DNA of 64,000 bases from Polaromonas sp. SP1 (lineage in GTDB: Bacteria; Pseudomonadota; Gammaproteobacteria; Burkholderiales; Burkholderiaceae_C), in NCBI RefSeq assembly GCF_003711205.1, contig NZ_CP031013.1, positions 3,700,501 through 3,764,500 of the forward strand, given 5' to 3'. The position numbers and the translations under genes were made by a program. Shown one piece after another: positions 9,096 to 19,548 of the stretch. Positions within the stretch are counted from its first letter, which is position 1; the number at the start of each line of letters is the position of its first letter. The notes below the pieces were generated by a model that was not told the origin of the DNA, did no database searches, and saw nothing but the letters and a program-made list of their open reading frames with translations.

Positions 9096-9521
9096 ATGGG
9101 AATTTTCAGTTTTTCACACACATCAATGCTGTCTGTCCTGCTTGGACCCGTGCATGCTTTGGCAGCCTGGTTTGTGCCCGCACAAAACGCATCCGGCCGG
9201 TTTGCCCCGCCGGCAGGCGCCCAATGCGCTTCAGGGCAATTGGTGTTGCCCTTTGGGTCTCGCCATCCATCCGGCGCCCCTCAGCGCCACGTCAGGGGCA
9301 CGGCCGTTGCACCGCATCAGTCACCAGCCACTGCGGCTGGCGCCCTCACCCGCAAAAGCAGCAAACCTCCCTTGAGTTCCCCTACGCCCAGCCGGCTCAG
9401 GGTGGTGCGGGAGTTCGATTCCAATGTCGGCCCGGCTTGCGCTGGCCGCATGGTCATCTCGGGCCGCATGGCCGATGTGTGCGCGGAGCTTGAGCGCATG
9501 GCTCAGCGCGAAGCCGCATAA
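9096..9521 (+). CDS. Small protein downstream of lexA, conserved-looking C-terminus
   Basis: 141 residues, no known family assigned. The first ~100 residues are low-complexity and rich in Ala, Pro and Ser with a weak hydrophobic N-terminus (SMLSVLLGPVHALAAWFVP); the last ~40 (VREFDSNVGPACAGRMVISG, then RMADVCAELERMAQREA) look like a conserved motif that I recall from short proteins beside lexA in Burkholderiales. ATG has ACAGGAG upstream. Its place 132 bases after lexA, behind the structured gap, suggests co-expression under LexA. Function unknown; a role in the SOS response is inference. Confidence 0.6.
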   Translation: MGIFSFSHTSMLSVLLGPVHALAAWFVPAQNASGRFAPPAGAQCASGQLVLPFGSRHPSGAPQRHVRGTAVAPHQSPATAAGALTRKSSKPPLSSPTPSRLRVVREFDSNVGPACAGRMVISGRMADVCAELERMAQREAA

Positions 9522-9702
9522 ACGCACAGGCGTCCGGTCAAGCAACAGCGGCCCCGAGGAAGCCGCCTTCAAGAGGCGAACGTGACGTGGAAATCCGCAT
9601 GCATCCGCGGCGGGCTGCGGCTCGTTTCCTTGCGATACAAAAAGAGCCCGTTCGAGCAACCCTTGCGGCCGGGAAGAAAAATCTTGCAGGCACAATATCG
9701 GC

Positions 9703-10710
9703 ATGAATATTGTGATCCTCGACGACTACCAGGACGCAGTGCGAAAACTGAACTGCGCTGCCAAGCTGGAGGCCTACCCCGCCAAGGTCTATACCAACAC
9801 CGTCAAAGGCATCGGCCAACTCTCCGTCCGGCTCAAGGATGCAGACGTCATCGTCCTCATCCGGGAGCGAACCCAGCTCAACCGCCAGGTCATCGAAAAG
9901 CTGCCCAAGCTCAAGCTTATTGTCCAGACCGGCCGCGTCGGCAGCCACGTCGACGTCGCCGCCTGCACCGAACGCGGGATTGCGGTGGCCGAAGGCACAG
10001 GCTCCCCCACCGCGCCGGCCGAACTGGCTTGGGCGCTTGTGATGGCGGCCATGCGCCGCATCCCCCACTACGTCGCGCATTTGAAGCACGGTGCGTGGCA
10101 GCAGGCGGGGCTCAAATCGGCTTCCATGCCGCCCAATTTCGGCATCGGCTCCGTGCTCAAGGGCAAAACCCTGGGCGTATGGAGCTACGGAAAAATCGGG
10201 CAAATCGTTGCAGGCTACGGCAGGGCGTTCGGCATGCGGGTAGTTATTTGGGGCCGGGAAGCATCCCTTGAACGCGCCAAAGCGGACGGCTTCGAGATCG
10301 CAGCGAGCAAAGCTGAATTCTTCGAGCAAAGCGATGTACTGAGCCTTCACCTGCGCCTGAACGACGAAACCCGGGGCATCGTCACGCTGGAAGACCTGTC
10401 GCGCATGAAGACCACGTCACTGCTGGTCAACACCTCGCGCGCTGAGCTGATAGAGCCGGAGGCGCTGATCGCATCGCTCAATCGCGGTCGGCCCGGCCTG
10501 GCCGCAATTGATGTCTTTGAATCTGAGCCCATTTTGCAAGGCCATGCGCTGCTGCGGCTCGAAAACTGCATTTGCACGCCCCACATCGGCTACGTGGAGC
10601 AAGACAGCTACGAGCTGTACTTCGGCGCAGCGTTCGACAACGTTGTCAATTTCATCAAGGGCACGCCCACCAACATCGTGAACCCCGGCGCACTGCAGGT
10701 GCGCCGCTAA
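9703..10710 (+). CDS. D-2-hydroxyacid dehydrogenase family protein
   Basis: 335-residue NAD-dependent dehydrogenase of the phosphoglycerate dehydrogenase/D-lactate type. The nucleotide-binding loop is seen as LGVWSYGKIGQIVAGYGRAFG (about 158-178, an atypical GxGxxG with S-Y-G), the catalytic Arg in LLVNTSRAELI, Glu in VFESEPI and His in CTPHIGYVE. The substrate cannot be told from sequence. It stands alone: 181 bases separate it from the preceding ORF and a palindrome separates it from the convergent FimV-like gene. Confidence 0.88.
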   Translation: MNIVILDDYQDAVRKLNCAAKLEAYPAKVYTNTVKGIGQLSVRLKDADVIVLIRERTQLNRQVIEKLPKLKLIVQTGRVGSHVDVAACTERGIAVAEGTGSPTAPAELAWALVMAAMRRIPHYVAHLKHGAWQQAGLKSASMPPNFGIGSVLKGKTLGVWSYGKIGQIVAGYGRAFGMRVVIWGREASLERAKADGFEIAASKAEFFEQSDVLSLHLRLNDETRGIVTLEDLSRMKTTSLLVNTSRAELIEPEALIASLNRGRPGLAAIDVFESEPILQGHALLRLENCICTPHIGYVEQDSYELYFGAAFDNVVNFIKGTPTNIVNPGALQVRR

Positions 10711-10734
10711 GGCGCACGAGCGTGGGAGTTGAGG

Positions 10735-10764
10735 GGAATAAGGGGCCGAACCGGGCTTTATTCC
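10735..10764. terminator. Probable bidirectional terminator between convergent genes
   Basis: GGAATAA (10735-10741) pairs with TTATTCC (10758-10764) around a GC-rich centre (GGGGCCG/CGGGC). It overlaps the stop codon of the FimV-like gene. Tail T-runs are short, so strength is uncertain. Confidence 0.45.
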
Positions 10765-12851
10765 TTTTGCGCCAGAACAGGAAGATCCAGGTCGAACTCG
10801 ATCAGGTTGTCCCCGGCGGCATTGGTCGAAGGCAAAGGCGACTCCGTCTCGAAAGCGTCCTGACTCAAATCGATATCCAGTCCCAGCCTGGATGAAACCG
10901 GTGGCCGGGTCAGGTCGGCCGTCATTTCCGTAGGAAGTGGTGGCGGCGCCGTGTTGTGAAACCGCGCGGACAAAGGCTGGATATCGGTATGGCCAAAAGT
11001 GCTGGCGCGAGGCAAGGCGCCATTCCCATCCGGTGCTGAAAGTCCCGCATGACCGCTCGGCCTGGCTCCCTCCGGCTCTTTCGGGCGGGCGATGATTTTC
11101 TTCGCGATGGAATGAAGCAGCAAAAGCTCGCGATAGGCCGCGAGGCTGAAAACCTCACCTCTCGAGTCGGGCTTGCGAAAAATAGACTCCTCAAGAACAT
11201 CCAGCACTTTGGGTGTCGGCCACAGCGACTCAATGCGCGTCAGCGCCTCGACATAGAACTCCAGCCCGTGCGTGTCCATGGCGTAGTCGTCAAATGCCGG
11301 GACCTGGGCGTTGAACATCCGGTGGAACTCCTTGCGCAGCGCCTCGTAATCGTCGTGGCGCCCCAGCTTGTGATACAGGTCCAGCAAGTCCAGGTAGATC
11401 AGCGCACTCGTTTCCACGTTGTCCATCGTGTGGTGGCGCAGCACTTCCACCGCCTTGTCGGTGTGGCCCAGTGAAAGGAAGAAGTCCGCCTGCTGCTGCA
11501 CGTCGAAAAGCTCTTCAGCATTCACAATCCGCGGCATTCCGCTCAAGCCGCCCAGGCTTGGCAAAAACTCCGGATAGTCCCTGGATTCACCTGGCTTCGC
11601 AGGCAAGGCAGGCTGCGCTGGAACCTTGGCTTGCGGGTTTTCAGGGCCAAGCTCATCCAGGTTGAGATCCATCCCGAACTTCGAGGGAAGGTCGATATTC
11701 GCCGGAGCGCCGCCGCCCAGTGGCTGCAAACCCGACTCCGCGCCAACCGCAAAATGACTCTTTGTGCCGGACTTGCCGCCGTCCGCAGGCTCATCGCCCC
11801 ACCACGCGCGTCCGTGCAAGCCCTGCCTGTGCTGCCGGTTACGCGTCCACAGAAAGGCGCCAGCCAACAGTGCAAGCAGCAAAAACGCAGCCAGGCCGTA
11901 CACCAGCCAATTGTTGTAGCGTTCACTGCGCGCCAGTGCAAGCTGGCCCTGCAGCTCCGTGACGGCGTTTTCCGTCTTGCGGCTTTGTGCCAGCATGCCG
12001 GCGACGTCGGCCTCCAGGGACTTGAGCCGCTGGCTGTCGCGCGCCATGTCCTGCGGCTGCGCGCTGAGCGCCTGCCATAAGGCCGCAGCCGCAGTCCTCT
12101 GCTGGGCATCGGTGGTCGGCACCGAAAGGAGCTCCGGCGATGACCGAAGCAAAGGATCGCGATCAATGGTCAGGTCAATCGGATCCAGTTTGAGGCGTGG
12201 GCGGGATGATCGTGCCGGCTGGGGGGCGGTTTTGCCGGCTGCACGTGCAACGGGCGCTGCCAGCAAAGGTGATGCGACGGCCGGCCGGCTTTCAGATTTT
12301 GCTGCTGGGGTTTTGCGCGGACGGGCCGGCGCCGCGGCGTCTGCTTGCCCGCTACCCGGCGCCACCGCCCTGCTCCGCGCATCGCCGCCGGCAACGGGTG
12401 ACGGCTGCGCGGCCGGCACCGAGGGCATTGCCGGCACATTGGCCAATGCCGGCGGGCTTATGTTGTCGGGCAGAGCCTCTGCGAGCAGCACGTACTTGCG
12501 AGCGCTTGTCTGCAGGCAACCTTCACGCGCGTACAGCGTCACCACAGGCTCGTCGATCACGGACGTGGTGCGGATGCGAACCAGAGCTTCGCCGGCATTC
12601 GCGCCCGCGGAAGTTGCGATGCGGACCTTGCTGGAAGGCACCTGGCTGTCGCCGAAAAAGACATCTGTCCCGACGCAAACGGCAGAAAGGCCTTCCGAAG
12701 CATCCAGTTGCACGGCCAGGGTAACGTCCAGCGGACGGCCCACAACTGCGGCACCGCGCACCCTGCCCAAAGACACGGCAAAACTGTTGACAACAGTTCC
12801 CAGCAGCAATGCGCCGAGCAGGATTCGGAGAGGCTTCTCGGCAAATTTCAT
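10758..12851 (-). CDS. FimV-like membrane protein
   Basis: 697 residues resembling the FimV/HubP polar hub proteins of betaproteobacteria. An N-terminal export signal (PLRILLGALLLGTVVNSFA) leads to a periplasmic FimV_N-like domain beginning VSLGRVRGAAVVGRPLDVTL; then a Pro/Ala-rich linker, a coiled-coil segment (about 270-310, ARDSQRLKSLEADVAGMLAQ onward), one membrane helix (YGLAAFLLLALLAGAFLW at about 325), and a cytoplasmic part with a TPR-like stretch (FFLSLGHTDKAVEVLRHH). No LysM motif is recognisable between the N-terminal domain and the helix. Likely an envelope or pole-organising protein; precise role inferred only. Confidence 0.7.
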   Translation of the reverse strand: MKFAEKPLRILLGALLLGTVVNSFAVSLGRVRGAAVVGRPLDVTLAVQLDASEGLSAVCVGTDVFFGDSQVPSSKVRIATSAGANAGEALVRIRTTSVIDEPVVTLYAREGCLQTSARKYVLLAEALPDNISPPALANVPAMPSVPAAQPSPVAGGDARSRAVAPGSGQADAAAPARPRKTPAAKSESRPAVASPLLAAPVARAAGKTAPQPARSSRPRLKLDPIDLTIDRDPLLRSSPELLSVPTTDAQQRTAAAALWQALSAQPQDMARDSQRLKSLEADVAGMLAQSRKTENAVTELQGQLALARSERYNNWLVYGLAAFLLLALLAGAFLWTRNRQHRQGLHGRAWWGDEPADGGKSGTKSHFAVGAESGLQPLGGGAPANIDLPSKFGMDLNLDELGPENPQAKVPAQPALPAKPGESRDYPEFLPSLGGLSGMPRIVNAEELFDVQQQADFFLSLGHTDKAVEVLRHHTMDNVETSALIYLDLLDLYHKLGRHDDYEALRKEFHRMFNAQVPAFDDYAMDTHGLEFYVEALTRIESLWPTPKVLDVLEESIFRKPDSRGEVFSLAAYRELLLLHSIAKKIIARPKEPEGARPSGHAGLSAPDGNGALPRASTFGHTDIQPLSARFHNTAPPPLPTEMTADLTRPPVSSRLGLDIDLSQDAFETESPLPSTNAAGDNLIEFDLDLPVLAQKE

Positions 12852-12907
12852 AAGGTTTCTAATTTTGCCAGCCGCCTCCGCGAAATACGCTCGGCCATAA
12901 TTCAGGC

Positions 12908-14428
12908 ATGAAAGTAAATTACGAGAATGTGGGAATAGTTGGCACCGGCGCCATGGGGCGCGGCATCGCGCAGATTGCCGTACAGGCCGGAAGCACGGTC
13001 AGACTGATGGATGCCCAGGCCGGCGCCGCTGAAAAAGCTCGCGAAGCCATCTGCGCGCAATGGGACAAGCTGGTTGAAAAAGGCCGCATCGAGGCTGGTG
13101 TGGCCGATGGGCACAAAAAGCGCCTGCTGCTGGCCGCCACCCTCGGCGACCTGGCAAGCTGCGACCTCATCGTCGAGGCCATCGTGGAGCGGCTGGAGGT
13201 CAAAAAGACCCTGTTCGCGGAACTCGAAGCGCTGGTGCCGGCCGCAACCGTGCTGGCCAGCAACACCTCTTCGCTGTCCGTGACGGCGATCGCCGCAGGC
13301 CTGAAACACCCCGGGCGCCTGGCAGGCTACCACTTCTTCAACCCAGTCCCCTTGATGAAAGTGGTCGAAGTGATCGCGGGCCTGAAGACCAGCCCCGCCG
13401 TGTGCGAAGGCCTGAGCCAGTACGCCCGGCAAATGGGCCACACGCCGGTGCAGGCGCAAGACACGCCTGGCTTCATCGTCAACCACGCCGGGCGGGGCTA
13501 TCACACCGAGGCGCTGCGCATCGTCAGCGAAGGCATCGCCGATTTCGCCACCATAGACCGCATCCTGCGCGACCAGGCCGGCTTCAAGCTGGGCCCTTTC
13601 GAGCTGATGGACCTGACCGGGCTGGACGTCTCCCATCCCGTGATGGAAGCGATCTACCACCAGTATTACGAAGAAGCCCGCTACCGCCCCAGCGTAATCA
13701 CTGCGCAGCGCCTGGCCGGCGGCGTGCTGGGCCGCAAGACAGGCGAAGGCTTTTACCGCTACCCGGATGGCGCCATACAGGTGCCGCCCGAGCCACCCGT
13801 CCCCCAGGTGGCCGAACTTCCGCCCGTATGGGTATCGCCGCGCGCTTCACGCCGCTCGGAGCTCCTCCAATTGCTCAAGAACCTGGGCGCCAGGATCGAA
13901 ACCGGCGCCTCCGCCTCGCCGCAGGCCCTGATGCTGGTGGCGCCCCTGGGCTTTGACATCACCACCGTCGCCGTCGTGGAGCGCCTGGACCCGGCCCGCA
14001 CCGTCGGCATCGACATGCTGATCGACGATGCGGCCACCAAGCGGCGCGTGCTGGCCACCAACCCCGCCACTCGCACCGATATGCGCGACGCCGCGCACGC
14101 CCTTTTTGCGCGCGACGGCAAAGCGGTCAGCGTGATCCGCGACAGCGGCGGTTTTGTCACCCAGCGCGTGGTTGCCAGCATCGTCAACATCGCCAGCGAC
14201 ATCTGCCAGCAAGGCATTTGCAGCCCGAAAGACCTGGAAACCGCGGTCACGCTGGGCCTGGGTTACCCCATGGGCCCGCTGGCCATGGGCGACCGCTATG
14301 GCCCCACCAACGTGCTGGAAGTGCTGTTCAACATGCAGACCGTATACGGCGACCAGCGCTACCGGCCTTCCCCATGGCTGCGACGCCGGGGCGCGATCGG
14401 CCTTAGCCTTATCCATCAAGAGGAATGA
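12908..14428 (+). CDS. 3-hydroxyacyl-CoA dehydrogenase (PaaH/FadB-like, single-function)
   Basis: 506-residue NAD-dependent enzyme oxidising 3-hydroxyacyl-CoA to 3-oxoacyl-CoA. The Rossmann motif GIVGTGAMGRGIAQ is at about 8-21; ASNTSSLSVTAIA, AGYHFFNPVPLMKVVEVI (catalytic His) and DTPGFIVNHAGRGY follow, and a second copy of the C-terminal domain extends from about 385 (VTQRVVASIVNIASDICQQG). The two-C-domain layout matches the PaaH type of phenylacetate degradation, but no other paa gene is near. It opens the acyl-CoA gene run with the hydratase 148 bases downstream, and is divergent from the FimV-like gene. Confidence 0.9.
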   Translation: MKVNYENVGIVGTGAMGRGIAQIAVQAGSTVRLMDAQAGAAEKAREAICAQWDKLVEKGRIEAGVADGHKKRLLLAATLGDLASCDLIVEAIVERLEVKKTLFAELEALVPAATVLASNTSSLSVTAIAAGLKHPGRLAGYHFFNPVPLMKVVEVIAGLKTSPAVCEGLSQYARQMGHTPVQAQDTPGFIVNHAGRGYHTEALRIVSEGIADFATIDRILRDQAGFKLGPFELMDLTGLDVSHPVMEAIYHQYYEEARYRPSVITAQRLAGGVLGRKTGEGFYRYPDGAIQVPPEPPVPQVAELPPVWVSPRASRRSELLQLLKNLGARIETGASASPQALMLVAPLGFDITTVAVVERLDPARTVGIDMLIDDAATKRRVLATNPATRTDMRDAAHALFARDGKAVSVIRDSGGFVTQRVVASIVNIASDICQQGICSPKDLETAVTLGLGYPMGPLAMGDRYGPTNVLEVLFNMQTVYGDQRYRPSPWLRRRGAIGLSLIHQEE

Positions 14429-14430
14429 CC

Positions 14431-14521
14431 CCCCCGTCCAAGCTCACTGCGTGTAGCTTGTTCCCCCTCAAGGGGGCGGCGCCTGCGGCTTGGCAAAGCC
14501 AGTTCCGCGGCGCCCCGCTGG
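14431..14521 (+). repeat. GC-rich intergenic repeat, family B (copy 1)
   Basis: Starts with CCCCCGTCCAAGCTCACTGC, carries GTGTAGCTTG, then the hairpin CCCCCTCAAGGGGG and a GGCAAAGCC stem. Matches the copies at 21684, 23251, 31232 and 33110. Confidence 0.65.
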
Positions 14522-14576
14522 TAGAAATCTGCGAAATTTCGGCCTTTGTGGCCTGACTGACACTTGAAGGACAGAC

Positions 14577-15356
14577 ATGGCAGGCGCACTGAAAAGTACC
14601 AGCGAGAACGGCACGCTCATCCTCACGATCAGCAATCCGGAGTTCAAGAACGCGCTCGGGCCGGATATTTACGCCGCGGGCATTGAAGCGCTAAATGCCG
14701 CCGAAAACAATCCCGACATCCGCAGCGTGGTGATCACCGGCGAGGGCCCGATGTTTTGCGCGGGCGGCAACCTGCAGCGGCTCGAGGCCAACCGGCGCCA
14801 GCCACCCGAGGTTCAGGCGCAAAGCATTGAAGGCCTGCACAACTGGATCGACTCGATCCGCACCTACCCCAAGCCGGTGATCGCCGCCGTGGAAGGCGCG
14901 GCTGCCGGCGCCGGTTTCTCCCTGGTGCTGGCCTGCGACTTCGTGGTGGCGGCGGACAACGCCGTCTTTGTGATGTCTTACAGCACGGTGGCACTGTCGC
15001 CCGACGGCGGCGGCAGCTGGGCCCTGGCGCGCGCCCTGCCGCGCGCGCTGGCCAGCGAGCTGCTGATGGCCGGCGAACGCATAGGCGCGCGCCGGCTGCA
15101 TGACTTCGGCCTGGTCAACCGCGTGACGGACCCGGGCGAAGCCCTGCCCCAGGCGCTTGAGCTGGCCGCAGGCCTCAACGCGCGTGCCCCCAATGCGCTG
15201 GCCAGCATCAAGGAGCTCATCAACGACGCCGCCGGCAGCACGCTCAACGAGCAACTGGCCAGTGAGCAGGCGCACTTTGTACGCAACCTGCACGACGCCA
15301 ACGCCGGCGAAGGTATAGACGCCTTCCTCACCAAGCGCTCGCCGCACTACCGCTAG
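14577..15356 (+). CDS. Enoyl-CoA hydratase/isomerase family protein
   Basis: 259-residue crotonase-fold protein that would hydrate enoyl-CoA in a beta-oxidation-like route. The oxyanion-hole segments are MFCAGGNLQRLEA (about 58-70) and AAVEGAAAGAGFSLVLACDF (about 102-121). The acidic residues that mark classical hydratases are not obvious in the SPDGGGSWAL stretch, so isomerase or another crotonase activity is possible. ATG has GAAGGAC upstream. Between it and the dehydrogenase lies a family B repeat, so it may have its own promoter. Confidence 0.88.
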   Translation: MAGALKSTSENGTLILTISNPEFKNALGPDIYAAGIEALNAAENNPDIRSVVITGEGPMFCAGGNLQRLEANRRQPPEVQAQSIEGLHNWIDSIRTYPKPVIAAVEGAAAGAGFSLVLACDFVVAADNAVFVMSYSTVALSPDGGGSWALARALPRALASELLMAGERIGARRLHDFGLVNRVTDPGEALPQALELAAGLNARAPNALASIKELINDAAGSTLNEQLASEQAHFVRNLHDANAGEGIDAFLTKRSPHYR

Positions 15357-15494
15357 CGCCGGCCCGGGCCACGCAGCCCGGGTCTCTCCCTCCACAAAAC
15401 CGGCCGCCCGCGACACCCATGCGACAGCGGGGTGGCGCCGCCTGCGTCCCTCAAGCGACAATGGTCGTCTTGTTAGTCACTCAAAAGACAGACC

Positions 15495-16220
15495 ATGGAC
15501 GATCCCATTCTTACGATAGAGGAACGAGAGGCCATTAACAACGGCCGCTGGTTTTCATCCCTGTCCCCATCCCTGAGGCACGACATACTCCGATGCGCCT
15601 ACGTCAAACGCTACAAAGACGGCGAACTCATCAGCGCGCGCGGCGACGTGCCGGAAGAGTGGATCTCGTGCGCGCGCGGCGCGATTCGCGTGAGCTCGAC
15701 CTCGATCTCGGGCAAGCAGGTCACGCTGACGTATGTGGAGCCGGGCCTGTGGGTGGGCGATGTGGCGATCTTCGACGGCGAGCGGCGCACACACGACTCG
15801 TATGCGCATGGCGAGACCACGCTGCTGTGCGTTTCGCGCGCCGACCTGCGCAAGATTTTGAGCCAGCACGTCGAGCTCTACGAAGCCCTGCTGCGACTGC
15901 ATGCACGCCGCATCCGGCAACTCTTCGGCCTGGTGGAAGACCTCAACACCCTGCCCTTGCGGGCGCGGCTGGCCAAGCAGTTGCTGCACCTGGTGCGCAG
16001 CTACGGCGTGCCCAGCCTGGCGGACGGCGGAGAGGTGCGCATCGGACTGCAGCTGGCGCAAGAGGAACTGGCCCAGCTGCTGGGCGCCTCGCGCCAGCGC
16101 GTCAACCAGGAGCTCAAATCCATGGAGCGCGAGGAAGCCATCCGCATCGAGCCGGGCGGCCTGGTGGTGCGCAACCGCGAAGCCCTGATGCGGATTTCGG
16201 AAGCCGAGATCGACAAGTAG
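15495..16220 (+). CDS. Crp/Fnr-family transcriptional regulator
   Basis: 241 residues: a cyclic-nucleotide-binding-like beta-roll (about 25-145; YKDGELISARGDVPEEWISC, VGDVAIFDGERRTHDSYAHG) and a C-terminal winged HTH with recognition region LAQEELAQLLGASRQRVNQE. No Fnr-type N-terminal cysteine cluster is visible. It sits 37 bases before the phosphotransferase gene and likely regulates or belongs to the same acyl-CoA unit. Ligand unknown. Confidence 0.88.
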   Translation: MDDPILTIEEREAINNGRWFSSLSPSLRHDILRCAYVKRYKDGELISARGDVPEEWISCARGAIRVSSTSISGKQVTLTYVEPGLWVGDVAIFDGERRTHDSYAHGETTLLCVSRADLRKILSQHVELYEALLRLHARRIRQLFGLVEDLNTLPLRARLAKQLLHLVRSYGVPSLADGGEVRIGLQLAQEELAQLLGASRQRVNQELKSMEREEAIRIEPGGLVVRNREALMRISEAEIDK

Positions 16221-16257
16221 CCATCAAAAAAACCAAACCGGGACAACACGTTCAAGC

Positions 16258-17349
16258 ATGAGCAACTTCGACCACTTTGTCGGCACACGGGCCGTGACCG
16301 GCGCGCATGCTTTTGACATCGCCGCCCTGACGGCCTACCTGGACCAGCACCTGCCCGGCTTCAAAGGCCCGCTCACGGTCGAGCTTTTCAAGGGCGGCCA
16401 GTCCAACCCGACCTACAAGCTGATCACGCCGACGGCCTCTTATGTGATGCGCGCCAAGCCGGGGCCAGTCGCCAAGCTCCTGCCCTCGGCCCATGCGGTC
16501 GAGCGCGAGTTCAAGGTCATGCAGGGCCTGCAAGGCACCGATGTGCCGGTCCCCAAAATGTATTGCCTTTGTGAAGACGAGTCCGTGATCGGCCGCGCCT
16601 TTTACGTGATGGAGTTCGTCGAAGGCCGCGTGCTGTGGGACCAGTCCCTGCCCGGCATGAGCAACACCCAGCGCGGCGAAATCTACAACGAGATGAACCG
16701 CGTGGTCGCCGCCCTGCACAAGGTGAAGTTTGCCGAGCGCGGCCTGGCCGACTACGGCAAACCCGGCAACTACTTTGAGCGCCAGATCGGCCGCTGGAGC
16801 AAGCAGTACGCCGCCTCCATCACCCAGCCGATTGCCGAAATGGACAGCCTGATCGGGTGGCTGCCGGCCAACATCCCGGCCAGCGCGCGCGACGAAAACA
16901 TGGTTTCCATCGTGCATGGCGACTTCCGGCTCGACAACCTGCTCTTTCACCCGACCGAGCCGCGCGTGCTGGCGGTGCTCGACTGGGAACTCTCCACCCT
17001 GGGCCACCCGATGGCCGACTTCAGCTACCACTGCATGGCCTGGCACATTCCGCCGGGGGCTTTTCGCGGCATCGGCGGGCTGGATGTGGTCAGCCTGGGC
17101 ATTCCGACCGAATCGGACTACATACGCCTGTACTGCGAGCGCACAGGCCTGGCCACGCCCGAGGCACTCAAGGCCGACTGGAACTTCTACATGGCCTACA
17201 ACCTGTTTCGTATCGCCGCCATCCTGCAGGGCATTGCCAAGCGCGTTGAGGCCGGCACGGCCTCCAGCGCCCAGGCTGTCAGCTCGGCCGCCGGCGCGCC
17301 CCTGCTGGCAAAAATGGCCTGGGGCTTTGCGCTCAAAAGCCAGGGCTGA
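16258..17349 (+). CDS. APH-type phosphotransferase (ACAD10/11 kinase-like)
   Basis: 363-residue kinase-fold protein of the aminoglycoside/choline kinase class. It has KGGQSNPTYKL near residue 43 (glycine loop), YVMRAKP with the ATP-binding Lys, the catalytic motif VHGDFRLDNLLFH and the metal-binding DWELSTLGHPMAD. This form is the one fused to acyl-CoA dehydrogenase in animal ACAD10/ACAD11 and separate as LvaA in Pseudomonas levulinate catabolism, where it phosphorylates 4-hydroxyacyl-CoA. The acyl-CoA dehydrogenase follows after 54 bases, so the pair probably works together; the substrate here is inferred. Confidence 0.88.
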   Translation: MSNFDHFVGTRAVTGAHAFDIAALTAYLDQHLPGFKGPLTVELFKGGQSNPTYKLITPTASYVMRAKPGPVAKLLPSAHAVEREFKVMQGLQGTDVPVPKMYCLCEDESVIGRAFYVMEFVEGRVLWDQSLPGMSNTQRGEIYNEMNRVVAALHKVKFAERGLADYGKPGNYFERQIGRWSKQYAASITQPIAEMDSLIGWLPANIPASARDENMVSIVHGDFRLDNLLFHPTEPRVLAVLDWELSTLGHPMADFSYHCMAWHIPPGAFRGIGGLDVVSLGIPTESDYIRLYCERTGLATPEALKADWNFYMAYNLFRIAAILQGIAKRVEAGTASSAQAVSSAAGAPLLAKMAWGFALKSQG

Positions 17350-17403
17350 CGCCAACGGCCCTCCTCACCACAACACCGCCTCACATCCTTTTCTGGAGAT
17401 TTC

Positions 17404-18663
<1,260 letters not shown>

Positions 18664-18677
18664 GGCCCGGCCTGTAC

Positions 18678-18730
18678 TTGCTATAAAATTAATAGCTACA
18701 GGCCTATATGCATCAAGGGCTGCAGGCCTA
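18678..18730 (+). repeat. Interspersed hairpin repeat, family A (copy 1)
   Basis: GCTAT (18680-18684) and ATAGC (18692-18696) arms followed by the tail GGGCTGCAGGCCT. Lies just after the acyl-CoA dehydrogenase stop. Confidence 0.75.
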
Positions 18731-18784
18731 AAAGGCTTGAAATCTTGACAACCCCGGCACAGAGCGCCGTGGCCGGGCGGACGC

Positions 18785-19468
18785 TCAGATCGTGATGTCG
18801 TTCGTCAGGCCCGCAATGGCCGACTCGCAGGCGCTGGTGAAGATTTGCGCCGCATGCTCCAGCGTCGGGATGTCGGCGGGGGTGTATTGCATGCGCAGGT
18901 AAGTCTTGCCGCGCAGCACCATCAAAATAAACGGCACCTGCGGATCCGGTGAAGGCTCGGGCCAGGACATCAGCAACTCGACCAGGTGCGAATCCAGCCA
19001 GGCCTGCGCATGGATGCGCTGGTCGGCCATCACCGCATAACGCTGCCAGAACGGCTTGGGCAGGCTTTCCCAGCCCACTTCGGAGTACATGGCCAGCCAG
19101 CGCATTTCTTCGGGCAGGCTGGGGTCGGCGGTGGTTTGCAGGGTGTCGGTGTAGGCCTGGTAGGCGCGCTTTTCCAGCGCTTCTTTCAAGGGCCTGTTCA
19201 TGATCAGCACCGAGACGTCGTCGTTGACCTTGACCTCGCCGCGGGCCCTCAGCTCCTCGCCGCGGATGTAGTCGCGTGAGGCGCGGCCGCGCTCCATCTT
19301 CCAGGGTTTGCCGCTGATCGTGCCCTTGAGCGCAAAGCCCTTGCCGTCCATGCCGGTGTATGAAAACCCGCGCGTGCCGGCCCACTCAGACACAGGGTCT
19401 TCCGGGGCCTGCGAATCCCTGGCATCCGCCTTACCCGCAACAAAGACTTTCTTGAGCCGTTCGAACAT
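18785..19468 (-). CDS. Uncharacterised cytoplasmic protein
   Basis: 227 residues starting MFERLKKVFVAGKADARD; the ATG at 19468 is preferred over the one at 19498 because AGAGAAAAG lies just upstream. No signal peptide, membrane helix or recognisable domain. Middle part reads like a conserved beta-rich fold (FSYTGMDGKGFALKGTISGK, then PWKMERG) followed by helices (YQAYTDTLQTTADPSLPEEM). I do not recognise the family. It is alone between the repeat and the divergent GST gene 80 bases away. Confidence 0.7.
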   Translation of the reverse strand: MFERLKKVFVAGKADARDSQAPEDPVSEWAGTRGFSYTGMDGKGFALKGTISGKPWKMERGRASRDYIRGEELRARGEVKVNDDVSVLIMNRPLKEALEKRAYQAYTDTLQTTADPSLPEEMRWLAMYSEVGWESLPKPFWQRYAVMADQRIHAQAWLDSHLVELLMSWPEPSPDPQVPFILMVLRGKTYLRMQYTPADIPTLEHAAQIFTSACESAIAGLTNDITI

Positions 19469-19548
19469 GGTTTTGTCTTTTCTCTTAAAGTGCAGCAAAC
19501 CCCGCGCAGAGGCGGCGCAAACATCATATGTTAGTCAAGGACGTACCA

